Assembly: GCA_020721655.1 (NCBI GenBank)
Contig: DYMG01000006.1
Location: 1-53,299 of the forward strand
Length of the DNA: 53,299 bases
Source: Paludibacter propionicigenes
GTDB lineage: Bacteria; Bacteroidota; Bacteroidia; Bacteroidales; JAFGXI01
Direction: 5' to 3'
Below are positions 39,401 through 48,146 of the stretch, piece by piece. The position numbers were made by a program, and so were the translations under genes. A model generated the notes under the pieces. The model was not told the DNA's origin. It ran no database searches and saw only the letters and a program-made list of their open reading frames with translations. Numbering within the stretch: position 1 is the stretch's first letter; each line of letters begins with the position of its first letter.

Positions 39401-40627
39401 TCCGTCAACTCCGTCTAAGTAAGATGGTACAAACACAATTTTAACATTTTCACTTGTGTAGTTTGAAAAATTTAATTGTCTAAGTTTGTTTATAATTGGG
39501 TCGTAATCTGGGTTTAGTAGTTTGTGTGTTAAGAATTCTGTTTCTAAATTAAATTCGGCATCGTTGTAAAGTGCATTATAAAAGTTATTTATTGGACCGT
39601 AAATTCCAGCAGGAACCATTATAAATGCGAATATTTTTTTTGTTAATGTTTCTGTTTTATTTATTTCGTATAGTGCATCTAAAAATAGGTCTAATCCTTT
39701 GTTTTTGTATTCATAACGACCGCTTGTAACAATAAATAAGTCGTTTTTTTCGGGTTTTGTTTTGGTAATAAGTTCTGCAGTTTTTTCTAAAATTGCTCTT
39801 GTTTTTAATGTTTTGGCTTTCCATTCGTCGGTTTTAGGTATTAAAAACTCATCAAAACCATTAGGTGTAACAATATCTACTTTCTTTTTAAAGAAGTTTA
39901 AACATTCTACGGCTGTAATATCGCTTACTGTGGTGCAAACGTCAGATTCTATTGCTGATAGTTTTTCTAATGAAAATTTAGCTGTTACATTAAATTGTTT
40001 AACTAATTCGTTTGTTTTAAAGTTTTCTATTTCTCTGTAAAGAGGAAGTCCGTTTCCGGCAATTGAGCGACCTAAAACAGTTGCGTGAGTTGTAAATGCT
40101 GTTGTAACGTGAGGTGCGTATTCTTTTAGGTAAAGAATGCCTAAACCGGTCATCCATTCGTGAAATTGAGCTACTACATTTTCTGATTGCAACGAATTGA
40201 ATGATACAAAGTTACGAATTACAGCACCAACAGCATATCCGAACATTGCTGGTTCTACATAATCCCAATTTCCTGAAATTGAGTCTAATTTAAATTCTTC
40301 CCAAAAATGGGCAAATATTTCGTTTTTGTATTGAAAGTATGGTGTAAAATCTACTAAAATTACGATTGGTTTTGCCGGTATATTCCAATATCCGACTCTA
40401 ATTTTTATTTGGTTATCTTTAATTTTATTACGCCAATCGGCAAAAAGTTCTTTGTCTTCAATAAATTCGTTGTTTGTTTTGTCGTGCCAAATATCTGGTC
40501 CAAACAGTATTAAGTTATTTCCAATTTTATCTTTTATTGATTTAGATTTTGTTGCTAAAACGGTATGTATTCCACCTACTTTATTACATACTTCCCAACT
40601 TGTTTCAAAAATATATTTTGGTTTCAT
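36410..40627 (-). CDS. Glycogen synthase (GT3-like) fused to alpha-glucan phosphorylase (GT35)
   Basis: This 1405-residue protein joins two opposing activities. Residues about 1-540 form a GT-B glycogen synthase resembling the eukaryotic GT3 type: ETSWEVCNKVGGIHTVL, HEWMTGLG, TTHATVLGR, SGRYEYKNKGLDLF (302-315) and the E-x7-E pair Glu432/Glu440 in YEPWGYTPLE. Residues about 585-1290 are an alpha-glucan phosphorylase. It has a DUF3417-like start (NLWWSWNF), AYFSMEYGFHDAL, GGLGILAGDYLKEASD, NEGHAAF, TTHTPVPAGHD and EASGTSGMKAVMNGAL, in which Lys1160 should bind pyridoxal phosphate. A short beta-rich tail ends the protein. It is last in a four-gene minus-strand operon, 16 nt after the GH57 gene. 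Both active sites look intact. Fusions of this kind are known in Bacteroidota. Confidence 0.93.
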   Translation of the reverse strand: MKPKYIFETSWEVCNKVGGIHTVLATKSKSIKDKIGNNLILFGPDIWHDKTNNEFIEDKELFADWRNKIKDNQIKIRVGYWNIPAKPIVILVDFTPYFQYKNEIFAHFWEEFKLDSISGNWDYVEPAMFGYAVGAVIRNFVSFNSLQSENVVAQFHEWMTGLGILYLKEYAPHVTTAFTTHATVLGRSIAGNGLPLYREIENFKTNELVKQFNVTAKFSLEKLSAIESDVCTTVSDITAVECLNFFKKKVDIVTPNGFDEFLIPKTDEWKAKTLKTRAILEKTAELITKTKPEKNDLFIVTSGRYEYKNKGLDLFLDALYEINKTETLTKKIFAFIMVPAGIYGPINNFYNALYNDAEFNLETEFLTHKLLNPDYDPIINKLRQLNFSNYTSENVKIVFVPSYLDGVDGAFNIKYYDLLSAFDASIFASYYEPWGYTPLESLAFNVPTVTTSLAGFGKWVQQSKFSESNAVKVINRTDDNDSDVVTSIKKYIIDFSKFSKTELEKAKINAGEISKTALWSNLAEFYFKAYEIAIENKEKRFSNEDILSENEKNIDENIEINFDPKWRSVYVESNYHEKFNGLFEMSENLWWSWNFNFVELFKKIDRDLWVASNYNPKLFLNKLPFSTLDKFAKDKEFMKEYETQLNVFNSYVNKKAQAKGPNIAYFSMEYGFHDALKIFSGGLGILAGDYLKEASDNNVNLTAVGLLYKYGYFKQELSIDGQQIAKYDAQMLSQIPISKIKNAEGQQIILSVKFPGRDVKIKLWKAIIGRIDLILLDTDFDDNIQEDREITYHLYGGNNENRLKQEIILGIGGITTLCHLGIYPEIFHLNEGHAAFIGLERINKLMYEKYFTYQQAVEIVRSTSLFTTHTPVPAGHDMFEENLMRKYISYYYKNFGITWEEFFALGKAEKTDFKFSMSNLALHLSQEVNGVSRLHGDVTKKMFNPLWKGYFTKELPIGYVTNGVHFATWTSKYWKKIYDKISENKLIENQDKIELWNNIQNLDDAIIWDTRNHHREKLINYLKLRIQTNWVRRYDNPKLMIDVVNSLNNKALTIGFARRFATYKRALLLFSDLERLSKIVNNPKRPVQFIFAGKAHPNDIPGQSYIKDIVEISKRPEFIGKILFVENYDMELARKLVQGVDIWFNTPTRPLEASGTSGMKAVMNGALHFSVLDGWWAEGYMENAGWSLPEERTFEDQNFQNQLDASLIYHQFENEIIPTYYNRNENDVPVKWVSFIKNSISKVASNFTTKRMIDDYYNRFYNKLYSRFNLMSATNYEKLKEFVIWKNGIGERFSEIKVLKITTQSNDEGNLTLGENTIFKVTIDKGSVDAKEIGLQIVISYPFIENNEPLSDIVNFELYKEDGQIVKYKAEVKPNELGKLNYGIRLFPISELQAYQQDSGILRWL

Positions 40628-40643
40628 TATTCTATTTTAAATA

Positions 40644-41828
40644 TTATTTATTTAATCTTATCATAAAATCACTAAGAACATTCATATAATTAATGTATGC
40701 TACATATGGCGTATCGTACGGGTTAAAGTATTTGTGTACGTCGCCATCAGAAAACCATTTTGTACACATATAGTAAAAGTGGTCGCTGGTTTGCAAGTAT
40801 AGCCAGTCTTTTAATAGTTTTTCGTCGCCTTTTTTATAAACTTGTTCTTCTAAAGCATAAAGTTTGTCGAAAGCGTCGTATTGCAAATCGTTTCCTAACC
40901 AAGCTGTTAAGTCTCTTTCTTCGTCTGCCCAAGAAATTTCGTTTGGAATGCTAAGTGGCGAAACCACGTCGTATTTTTTAAGAACTTCGCTTGGTTTTAG
41001 AAATTTGTACGACGAATGGTTTAGTAGTCTTTCTGGTAATGCTTCCATAAACTTAAAAATTCCGGAATCTGCCCATTGGTGTTCTCCAAAAGTTTCGTAG
41101 TCCATAAAAAGGTTAATTACAGAGTCTTGCGATGTTTTTGCTGAATTTAACCAATCTACGTATTTTTCTGTTGTTAGGGGCCATTCGTTCCAATCTCTGT
41201 TTGAAAAACGGAAAGCTATATCGTCGCTTAAAGTATAATTTTTAAGTAGTAGTTTTAGTTTTGGGTTTACAGCGTTTGCATATACAAAATTTGGGCTTTT
41301 CCATCCTAAAATTTGTTTTGCACCTTCTGTAATCATTCCTTTGTAGCCCATATTTTGAACCATATCTCCAATTCTGTCGGAGTAAATAAGTTCGGTATTT
41401 CTAAAAACGGTTGGTGTTTGTTTAAAATATTTTTTAATTTTTTCTTTGTGTAGTCCAACTTGGTGTTCAAATTCTTTTTGACTTTTAAGTGCTGCAAGTG
41501 AGTGTGAGAAAGTTTCCGATAGAAATTCTACATTTCCTGTTTCTGCAAGTTCAATAAAGCTATCTAAAACCTGAGGTGCATATTTTTCTAATTGGTCTAT
41601 AAAAACTCCAGAAAGAGAATAACTAATTTTAAATTCTTTTCCATAACGTTTTATTAGTTCTAAAAATAGGTTGTTTGTAGGTATGTAGCATTTTTCGGCA
41701 ACTTTTTTTAATATTGTTTTGTTAGAATATTGGTCAAAATATTCGTCGTCACCTCCAATGTCAAAAAAGCTGTATCTTTTAAGTCGAAATGGTTGATGTA
41801 CTTGAAAATAAAAGCAAACTGATTCCAT
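40644..41828 (-). CDS. GH57 family alpha-amylase or glucan-branching-type hydrolase
   Basis: This 394-residue cytoplasmic protein has no signal peptide. It shows the GH57 conserved regions: VHQPFR (10-15), GNVEFLSETFSHSLA (98-112), FRNTEL with the probable nucleophile Glu146 and LFMDYETFGEHQW with the probable acid/base Asp243. Relatives are alpha-amylases, 4-alpha-glucanotransferases or branching enzymes, and motif inspection does not decide among them. The operon lacks a visible GH13 branching enzyme, which makes a branching or remodelling role worth considering. It starts 2 nt after the GT4 gene stop and ends 16 nt before the fusion gene. Confidence 0.92.
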   Translation of the reverse strand: MESVCFYFQVHQPFRLKRYSFFDIGGDDEYFDQYSNKTILKKVAEKCYIPTNNLFLELIKRYGKEFKISYSLSGVFIDQLEKYAPQVLDSFIELAETGNVEFLSETFSHSLAALKSQKEFEHQVGLHKEKIKKYFKQTPTVFRNTELIYSDRIGDMVQNMGYKGMITEGAKQILGWKSPNFVYANAVNPKLKLLLKNYTLSDDIAFRFSNRDWNEWPLTTEKYVDWLNSAKTSQDSVINLFMDYETFGEHQWADSGIFKFMEALPERLLNHSSYKFLKPSEVLKKYDVVSPLSIPNEISWADEERDLTAWLGNDLQYDAFDKLYALEEQVYKKGDEKLLKDWLYLQTSDHFYYMCTKWFSDGDVHKYFNPYDTPYVAYINYMNVLSDFMIRLNK

Positions 41829-41830
41829 AA

Positions 41831-43117
41831 TTATTGATTTATTAAAGTTTTATAAACGTCGATAACTTTTCGGGCTGCGTTTTCCCATTTTAGATTATCG
41901 ACTTCTGTTTTTCCGTGTTTTTTAAACATATTTGAGATGCCTTCGTAGTGGAGCAATCCGTATATAGAATTTGCCATTTCGTCGATGTCCCAAAAATCTA
42001 TTTTTATTGCGTGATTTAGTATTTCTGATACGCCAGATTGTTTAGAAATAATAACTGGCACATTTGTTCTTAGGGCTTCTAATGGCGAAATTCCAAATGG
42101 CTCTGATACCGATGGCATAACATAAACATCGCTAATTGAAAACAGTTTATTTACCATATCTGGGCGAAGAAATCCGGCAAAGTGAAATTTATCGCTAATT
42201 CTTAGTTTTGCAACTCTATCTATTGAGCGGTGTAGCATATCTCCTGTTCCTGCCATAACAAATCGAACATTTCTATCTTTTTTAAGAACTTTATTTGCTG
42301 CTTCTATAAAATATTCTGGTCCTTTTTGGAATGTTATTCTGCCTAAGAAAGTTACTATTTTTTCGTCGAAATTTTTATTGAATGCAAATTCGGCTAATTC
42401 TACTGGTTCTACGGCATTATGAACTGTGTGAATTTTATCTGGGTTTATTCCGTATCTGTCAATTACAATTTGTTTTGTTAGGTTACTAACTGTAATTATT
42501 CTGTCGGCTTCTTCCATTCCTTTTCGTTCAATATCATAAATTGTTTGATTTATATTTTCGCCACTTCTGTCGAATTCGGTGGCGTGAACGTGAATTACTA
42601 ATGGTTTCCCGCTAAATGCTTTTGCTGCTATTCCTGCCGGATAAGTAAGCCAATCGTGAGCGTGAATTATATCGAAGTTGTTTTCTTGAGCAATTGTTCC
42701 GGCTATTAAAGCGTATCGGGTAACTTCTGTTATTAAATCTTTGCCGTATTTTCCGGAAAATTTAAAATTTGTTTCAAAAGCTTGTTCTTTTATTTCGCTT
42801 TGACTTATTTTATATTGTTCGTTAATAAATTTTTTATATTCAACAGGGTCTAAATAAGGCAATAGCGATGAGTTTACTTCCAAATAAGTTATTTTTTCCC
42901 AAAAATCGCTAAATTCTTGTCGTGTTTGAAAAATTTTAGTTTTTTCGGCATCTTTAAGTTGAACAAACGATTGGTCTTCGTCGCCATAAGCTTTAGGTAC
43001 CACAAAAATGGTTTCAATATTATTGTGGGCTAAGCCTCTGGTTAAACCGTAACAAGCTGTGCCTAATCCTCCGGTAATATTAGGTGGAAATTCCCATCCA
43101 AACATTAGTACTTTCAT
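41831..43117 (-). CDS. GT4-family glycosyltransferase (probable glycogen synthase)
   Basis: This 428-residue GT-B enzyme begins MKVLMFGWEFPPNITGGLGT, a glycine-rich acceptor loop like that of glycogen/starch synthases. It contains IIHAHDWLTYPAGIAAK, VHNAVEPVE, FLGRITFQKGPEYFIEAANK and the nucleotide-sugar E-x7-E motif in SEPFGISPLEAL. It most likely transfers glucose from UDP- or ADP-glucose to an alpha-glucan. The sugar donor and the acceptor are not shown by sequence. It lies 9 nt after the debranching-enzyme gene and 2 nt before the GH57 gene, so all four proteins should be made together. Two synthase-type enzymes in one operon suggests division between initiation and elongation. Confidence 0.9.
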   Translation of the reverse strand: MKVLMFGWEFPPNITGGLGTACYGLTRGLAHNNIETIFVVPKAYGDEDQSFVQLKDAEKTKIFQTRQEFSDFWEKITYLEVNSSLLPYLDPVEYKKFINEQYKISQSEIKEQAFETNFKFSGKYGKDLITEVTRYALIAGTIAQENNFDIIHAHDWLTYPAGIAAKAFSGKPLVIHVHATEFDRSGENINQTIYDIERKGMEEADRIITVSNLTKQIVIDRYGINPDKIHTVHNAVEPVELAEFAFNKNFDEKIVTFLGRITFQKGPEYFIEAANKVLKKDRNVRFVMAGTGDMLHRSIDRVAKLRISDKFHFAGFLRPDMVNKLFSISDVYVMPSVSEPFGISPLEALRTNVPVIISKQSGVSEILNHAIKIDFWDIDEMANSIYGLLHYEGISNMFKKHGKTEVDNLKWENAARKVIDVYKTLINQ

Positions 43118-43126
43118 TAATTATTG

Positions 43127-45082
43127 TTATTTATTGGTTTTTAATGTTTCTATTATTTTTTTTATTCTAAGAAGTTCTGCAACGCTCCATGCTTGTGAAA
43201 TTGTGCCGTTTACGTTGTATGGTGGGTCGCCGTCGTAAATTTCTGGAATAGTGCCAATTCCATAACTCATCATATCTTCTTCAAAGTTGTTGTAAATTTC
43301 TTCTACAAAATTTAATGCCGATTTTCCTGTGTAAACTTTTAAATACGCATCAACAAAAGAGCCTAATAACCAAGGCCAAACTGTTCCTTGATGGTATGCA
43401 GAATCTCTCTCTTTTTGATTTCCGCAATAGTTTCCTTTATATTGTATGTTTTTTGGCGATAAAGTTCTTAAGCCTTTTGTTGTAAGTAATTCATTTTTAA
43501 CTTTATCTACAACAAATTTAAATCTACTTTCGTCTAATATTTCGTAGTGTAGTGATACTGCAAAAATCTGATTTGGGCGTGTAGAAAAATCAATAAAATC
43601 GTGATTTATGTAGTCGGCTAATATGTTTTTTTTATCGTCCCAGAATATATAGTTAAATGTTTCTTTTGCAATATTTGCAAGTAGTAAATATTTTTCAGCA
43701 ATATCGGTTTTTGTAACTTGCGATGCTATTTCAGAAGTAAACATTAGGGCGTTGTACCAAAGAGCGTTAATTTCAACATTGTAACCTGTTCTGGGGGTTA
43801 CTGGTTTTCCATCAACAATTGCGTCCATCCAAGTAAGAGCAACGTCATTGTTTCCTCCATAAATTAATCCGTTATTGTGCATTAAAATGTTGTAATTTGT
43901 TCCTTTTATGTAGGCTTCAAGTATATTTACCATTGTTTGCCCATAAAGTTTCCATATTTTTTTTGGGTCGTTTATTTCTGAATTTAGATTTTGTACAGTC
44001 CAGAAAAACCAAAGTGGGGCATCAATAGAATTAAAACTTGCATTTTGGTCGGTTCCTATATTTGGGAAAAGTCCGTTTGAATTTTGTGCAATCATTGTGT
44101 CTAAAACGTCTTGACAAGTTTTTGTGTCGTTTATAGCACAAGTTAATCCGGGTAACGAAATAAATGTATCTCTACCCCAAACTCCAAACCAAGGGAAGCC
44201 TGCAATTATTTCTGTTTTGCCATTTTTGCGTAAAAAGAATTGTTTAGCCGAATGAACTAAACAGTTGTCCATATTATTTCTTGGCAGTCGTTTTTTAACT
44301 TCTTGGGCAAAAAAGAATTTCAATTTTTTTGTGTCTGTTTCGCTTGTTCCGGCAGAAACTATAACTGTTTCGCCTTTTTTAATTTCAAATTCAAAAACTC
44401 CGGGTACTAATAGGTCTTCTTGATAGTCATACCCACGTTTTTGTTCTTCTTGGTATTCAATATTGTAATTCCAGTGTGGAAAATGTACATATTCAACAGG
44501 TTTACTAAATTGAATGTTTAAATTATCGTAGTTTTCGTAAAGCTGAAATCGACTTCCGTTTTCTATTGATTTGTAAGAGGTATCGGCAAAAAAATTTGAT
44601 TTGCTTAATGAATGGTAATTTCTAAATGCTAAATACGGCTTTAGTCTTATAAATGTTTTTGATGTTGTTTCTAATAATGTGTATTTTACAAGTAGTCGGG
44701 CTTCGTTTTCTGCTAAAAGATATTCTTTTTTTAACAATACGCCACCAACTTTAAAAATTATATGATAATTTGGTTCTGTAATAAAATCTTTTACATATTT
44801 ATGTCCTTTTGGGTCAAAAACTCCTCCCGGATATTTATGGATACCTAAATTAAAACTTGCATCGTTTTGAACTATTGTTTCGTCTATTGACGAAAGTAGA
44901 ACATGGTTATTGTCGTCTATTTGTGGTTGCGGCACAACCAAAAGTCCGTGATATTTTCTTGTGTTACAGCCAATTATTGTTGTTGAGGCATAAGCTCCAG
45001 CTCTATTTGACCGAATTAACTCTTTCGATAATGAATAAGATAAATTAACTAATTGACTCTTATTGAATTCTAAATATCCCAT
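43127..45082 (-). CDS. Glycogen debranching enzyme (amylo-alpha-1,6-glucosidase, GH133-like)
   Basis: This 651-residue cytoplasmic protein hydrolyses alpha-1,6 stubs of glycogen. The N-terminal bacterial-type domain (about 15-235) has SNRAGAYASTTIIGCNTRKY and HGLLVVPQP. The C-terminal (alpha/alpha)6-barrel (about 270-645) has AGFPWFGVWGRDTFISLPG, GLFPNIG, ALTWMDA, YHQGTVWPWLLG and SQAWSVAELLRI. The conserved Asp of GRD and the Asp of TWMDA are intact. It is the first gene of the glycogen operon. I found no clean TAnnTTTG promoter in the 150-nt gap shared with the divergent gene at 45233. Confidence 0.94.
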   Translation of the reverse strand: MGYLEFNKSQLVNLSYSLSKELIRSNRAGAYASTTIIGCNTRKYHGLLVVPQPQIDDNNHVLLSSIDETIVQNDASFNLGIHKYPGGVFDPKGHKYVKDFITEPNYHIIFKVGGVLLKKEYLLAENEARLLVKYTLLETTSKTFIRLKPYLAFRNYHSLSKSNFFADTSYKSIENGSRFQLYENYDNLNIQFSKPVEYVHFPHWNYNIEYQEEQKRGYDYQEDLLVPGVFEFEIKKGETVIVSAGTSETDTKKLKFFFAQEVKKRLPRNNMDNCLVHSAKQFFLRKNGKTEIIAGFPWFGVWGRDTFISLPGLTCAINDTKTCQDVLDTMIAQNSNGLFPNIGTDQNASFNSIDAPLWFFWTVQNLNSEINDPKKIWKLYGQTMVNILEAYIKGTNYNILMHNNGLIYGGNNDVALTWMDAIVDGKPVTPRTGYNVEINALWYNALMFTSEIASQVTKTDIAEKYLLLANIAKETFNYIFWDDKKNILADYINHDFIDFSTRPNQIFAVSLHYEILDESRFKFVVDKVKNELLTTKGLRTLSPKNIQYKGNYCGNQKERDSAYHQGTVWPWLLGSFVDAYLKVYTGKSALNFVEEIYNNFEEDMMSYGIGTIPEIYDGDPPYNVNGTISQAWSVAELLRIKKIIETLKTNK

Positions 45083-45232
45083 TTTATGTTAGTGTATAAT
45101 TGTTATTTTTTGTGCAATTTACAACTTTTAATTATATTTTTACATCTCTAAACTGTAATTTTAGTGAAAACTTAACGAATAATTGATATTAAAAAAATAT
45201 TTGGATTTTTTTTATATTTAACAAAAAGAATA

Positions 45233-45652
45233 ATGCCTAAAACTATTATAAAACATACAGATTTTGAGAGTAATGAAAGTATATTTTTGTTGAATACTTC
45301 GCTTGATGATTATAGGCTTAGTTGGCTTATTAGTAAAGAATTAGGTGTTGAGTTTCATCGCTCAAGCGATATTGTTTTTTTTCAAAAAGATATAAACGAA
45401 GAACTTTTATATACTGTTTATAAGGCTTGTTTAAATGATAGCACTATTTATATTTTTTCAAATAAAAATGAAAACAGTATTAAATTAGTTAATATTAGAA
45501 ATGCCGATTTCTTTTTGAAAATAAAAAGTGCGAATTTATTTGAAATAACATCAAAAATTAAAAAAATAAATGGTGTAAACATATTAACTATAGTAAATTT
45601 AAGTGCAAAAAACGATAAAAAAGCCTTTAATGATATTATTCATTATTTTTAA
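45233..45652 (+). CDS. Small IPExxxVDY-like Bacteroidota protein
   Basis: This 139-residue cytoplasmic protein has no signal peptide or membrane segment. The segment DDYRLSWLISKELGVEFHR near residues 26-44 resembles the IPExxxVDY family, small uncharacterised proteins of Bacteroidota. The name-giving motif itself is not clear here, so placement is tentative. It lies 9 nt upstream of the helicase gene on the same strand and is probably co-transcribed with it. It is divergent from the glycogen operon. No function can be assigned. Confidence 0.7.
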   Translation: MPKTIIKHTDFESNESIFLLNTSLDDYRLSWLISKELGVEFHRSSDIVFFQKDINEELLYTVYKACLNDSTIYIFSNKNENSIKLVNIRNADFFLKIKSANLFEITSKIKKINGVNILTIVNLSAKNDKKAFNDIIHYF

Positions 45653-45661
45653 CAAAAACTT

Positions 45662-48130
45662 ATGATAGATAACAATGAATTAGAGTTAGCTTGGAACTTT
45701 GTTGAAAAAACTGACAGAAATATTTTTTTAACAGGAAAAGCAGGAACAGGAAAAACTACTTTTTTACACAAAATTAAAAATGAATCGCATAAAAGGTCTA
45801 TTATTGTTGCTCCTACAGGTGTAGCCGCAATTAATGCGAAAGGAGTTACAATACACTCGTTTTTTCAGCTATCGTTTGGTCCGACAATTCCAAATTTAGG
45901 AGTCGATATGCCAGAAAAGCCCGATGCAACTAAGTTTGCTAAAAAATTTAATAGAAAAAAAATAGAGATAATAAAAACTTTAGACATTCTCATTATTGAT
46001 GAAATAAGTATGGTGCGAGCCGATTTATTAGACGCTATTGATGATGTTTTGCGAAAATACAGAGCAAAAGATAAAGTTTTTGGAGGAGTTCAAGTTCTTA
46101 TGATTGGCGATTTACAACAACTTTCGCCGGTTGTAAAAAAAGAAGAATGGAGTATATTGCAACAATTTTACAAAACTGCTTATTTTTTTAGTAGTAATTC
46201 TTTTAAAATAGCAAATGCCATAAATATTGAGTTAAAGCACATTTATCGACAAAAAAACGAAGCCTTTATAAATATTTTAAATCAAATACGAAATAATAAC
46301 ATTTCTGATGAGTCTTTAAACGAACTAAACAAGAGGTATATTCCTAATTTTAAACCTCTTAATAGCGAAGGTTATATAACTTTAACAACCCACAACGAAC
46401 AATCTAACAAAATAAATATAGACAAATTAGAAAGTTTAAGTTCAGAAACAGAAACGTTTGAAGCCCAAATAACTGGCGATTTTCCGGAATATTTATACCC
46501 CAATCATTTTGAGTTGCATTTAAAAAAAGGAGCTCAAGTTATGTTTATAAAAAACGACAGCTCGTACGAAAAAAGGTTTTACAATGGTAAAATTGGTAAA
46601 GTTGTTGGTTTTCAAGAAAATCAGGTAATTGTAAAATGTGTTGATGATGATTTTGACATTTTTACAGAACCCGAAACTTGGGAAAATATAAATTTTTCGA
46701 TAAACGATGAAACTAAAGAAATTGAGGAACAAGTTAAGGGTAAATTTTCTCAAATTCCGTTACGATTGGCGTGGGCTATAACCATTCATAAAAGTCAAGG
46801 TTTAACATTTGAAAAGGCAACTATCGATGTTTCGGGGTCGTTTGCCCACGGACAAACTTATGTGGCTTTAAGTCGTTGTAAAACTCTTGAAGGTATTGTG
46901 TTAAAGTCGCCAATTGAAAAAAGTAGCATAATTAGCGATGAAAAAGTTGGGGCTTTCACAAAAATTGTTGAGGAAAATATTCCAAACAAAAAAGATTTGG
47001 CAGAATCGGAAAAACAGTACGAACTGAATTTAATAGCCGAGCTTTTTAATTATAAACCACTTGAGTTTTTTATTTATAAGTTGAATAAAATTATTTGGCA
47101 AAATAAAAATATTTTAACCGGGAATTTTGAAGAGCAATTAAAAACTGTTAAAGATAAAAATGTTGCGGAATTAATAAAAATTGCCGACAAATTTAATACG
47201 CAACTTGCTGAAATAGCTGGAAATACAGAAATTTTAAATGAGAATGATAATTTTAAACTTAGAATTTCTAAAGCTTTAGAATATTTTATTAAGTTTACTA
47301 AAGAACAAATAGAAGTAAATATAGATAAAATATCAGTTTTTACTGATAATAAGGCAGTTGAAAGCGAAATAAACTCTACATTTAATTCAATAAAAGAATT
47401 TATTGTTCAAAAACAATATTGTTTAAACGGATTAAACGGAGTATTTTCTATTTCAGAATATTTAAAACTGCGAACTTTAGCGGTATTTCAAAATGTTGAA
47501 AAAGTGGCTAACAAAATGGAATCAATACCAACAAATAACCGAAGCTTATTTATTCAACTTCAAGAGTTTAGGACTAAAATTGCCAAAGAAAATAATTTGC
47601 CAGCATTTACTGTTTTTAAGCAAACAACACTATTTGAGTTGTGCGAAAAACTACCAACAAACACAAAGCAGCTTTCTAAAATAAAAGGCTTCGGCAAAAT
47701 TAGAGTTGCCAAATATGGCAATCAAATGTTAGAAATAATACATAATTATCGTATCAATAATTTTATTGATATTGTTGATGAACCCGAAGAAATAGAATTG
47801 CCAAAAATTAAAAAAATAAATACCCGAGAAATTAGTTTTCTTCAGTTTAAAGAGGGAAAAAGTATAGCTGAGATTGCTAAAAATAGAGCATTGGTTACAG
47901 ATACAATACTCTCGCATTTAGCAAGTTATGTGCTTTTGGGGGAGCTTAAAGTAACAGATGTAATTTCAACCGAAAAGTATTACGCTATAAAATCGGGGAT
48001 TAACAAAATAAAATCGGAAAATTTGAGTGAAATTAGAAGTTATTTGGACAATAAATATTCGTTTTCTGAAATAAAAATTGTGCTTAGTTCAATGTTTTTT
48101 GAAGATAAAATAAATAAAAAAGGAGGTTAA
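45662..48130 (+). CDS. Pif1-like helicase with HRDC and helix-turn-helix regions
   Basis: This 822-residue protein is a superfamily 1B DNA helicase of the Pif1/RecD2 group. Motifs: Walker A GKAGTGKT (25-32), Ia APTGVAAINAKGVTIHSFF, Walker B IIDEISMV (111-118), motif III GDLQQLSPV, a C-terminal helicase half with AITIHKSQGLTFEKATID, and VALSRCK. Residues about 615-690 look like an HRDC nucleic-acid-binding domain (LPAFTVFKQTTLFELCEKLP, IKGFGKIRVAKYG). Residues about 725-780 look like a helix-turn-helix (SFLQFKEGKSIAEIAKNRAL), similar to the RQC-associated type. Such proteins resolve G-quadruplexes and stalled forks. The TAA stop lies inside the terminator hairpin. Confidence 0.92.
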   Translation: MIDNNELELAWNFVEKTDRNIFLTGKAGTGKTTFLHKIKNESHKRSIIVAPTGVAAINAKGVTIHSFFQLSFGPTIPNLGVDMPEKPDATKFAKKFNRKKIEIIKTLDILIIDEISMVRADLLDAIDDVLRKYRAKDKVFGGVQVLMIGDLQQLSPVVKKEEWSILQQFYKTAYFFSSNSFKIANAINIELKHIYRQKNEAFINILNQIRNNNISDESLNELNKRYIPNFKPLNSEGYITLTTHNEQSNKINIDKLESLSSETETFEAQITGDFPEYLYPNHFELHLKKGAQVMFIKNDSSYEKRFYNGKIGKVVGFQENQVIVKCVDDDFDIFTEPETWENINFSINDETKEIEEQVKGKFSQIPLRLAWAITIHKSQGLTFEKATIDVSGSFAHGQTYVALSRCKTLEGIVLKSPIEKSSIISDEKVGAFTKIVEENIPNKKDLAESEKQYELNLIAELFNYKPLEFFIYKLNKIIWQNKNILTGNFEEQLKTVKDKNVAELIKIADKFNTQLAEIAGNTEILNENDNFKLRISKALEYFIKFTKEQIEVNIDKISVFTDNKAVESEINSTFNSIKEFIVQKQYCLNGLNGVFSISEYLKLRTLAVFQNVEKVANKMESIPTNNRSLFIQLQEFRTKIAKENNLPAFTVFKQTTLFELCEKLPTNTKQLSKIKGFGKIRVAKYGNQMLEIIHNYRINNFIDIVDEPEEIELPKIKKINTREISFLQFKEGKSIAEIAKNRALVTDTILSHLASYVLLGELKVTDVISTEKYYAIKSGINKIKSENLSEIRSYLDNKYSFSEIKIVLSSMFFEDKINKKGG

Positions 48131-48146
48131 CAACCTCCTTTTTTTT
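48116..48146. terminator. Bidirectional terminator, helicase gene / typA
   Basis: GGAGGTT (48122-48128) and AACCTCC (48132-48138) pair around a 3-nt loop, with A-run and T-run flanks. The helicase stop codon (48128-48130) is within the hairpin. The typA stop lies at its right edge. Confidence 0.9.

Noticed and set aside
45083-45232. Divergent consensus promoters for the glycogen operon and the small protein gene
   Set aside because: No TAnnTTTG with a spaced TTTG or TTG was found on either strand, so none is annotated.
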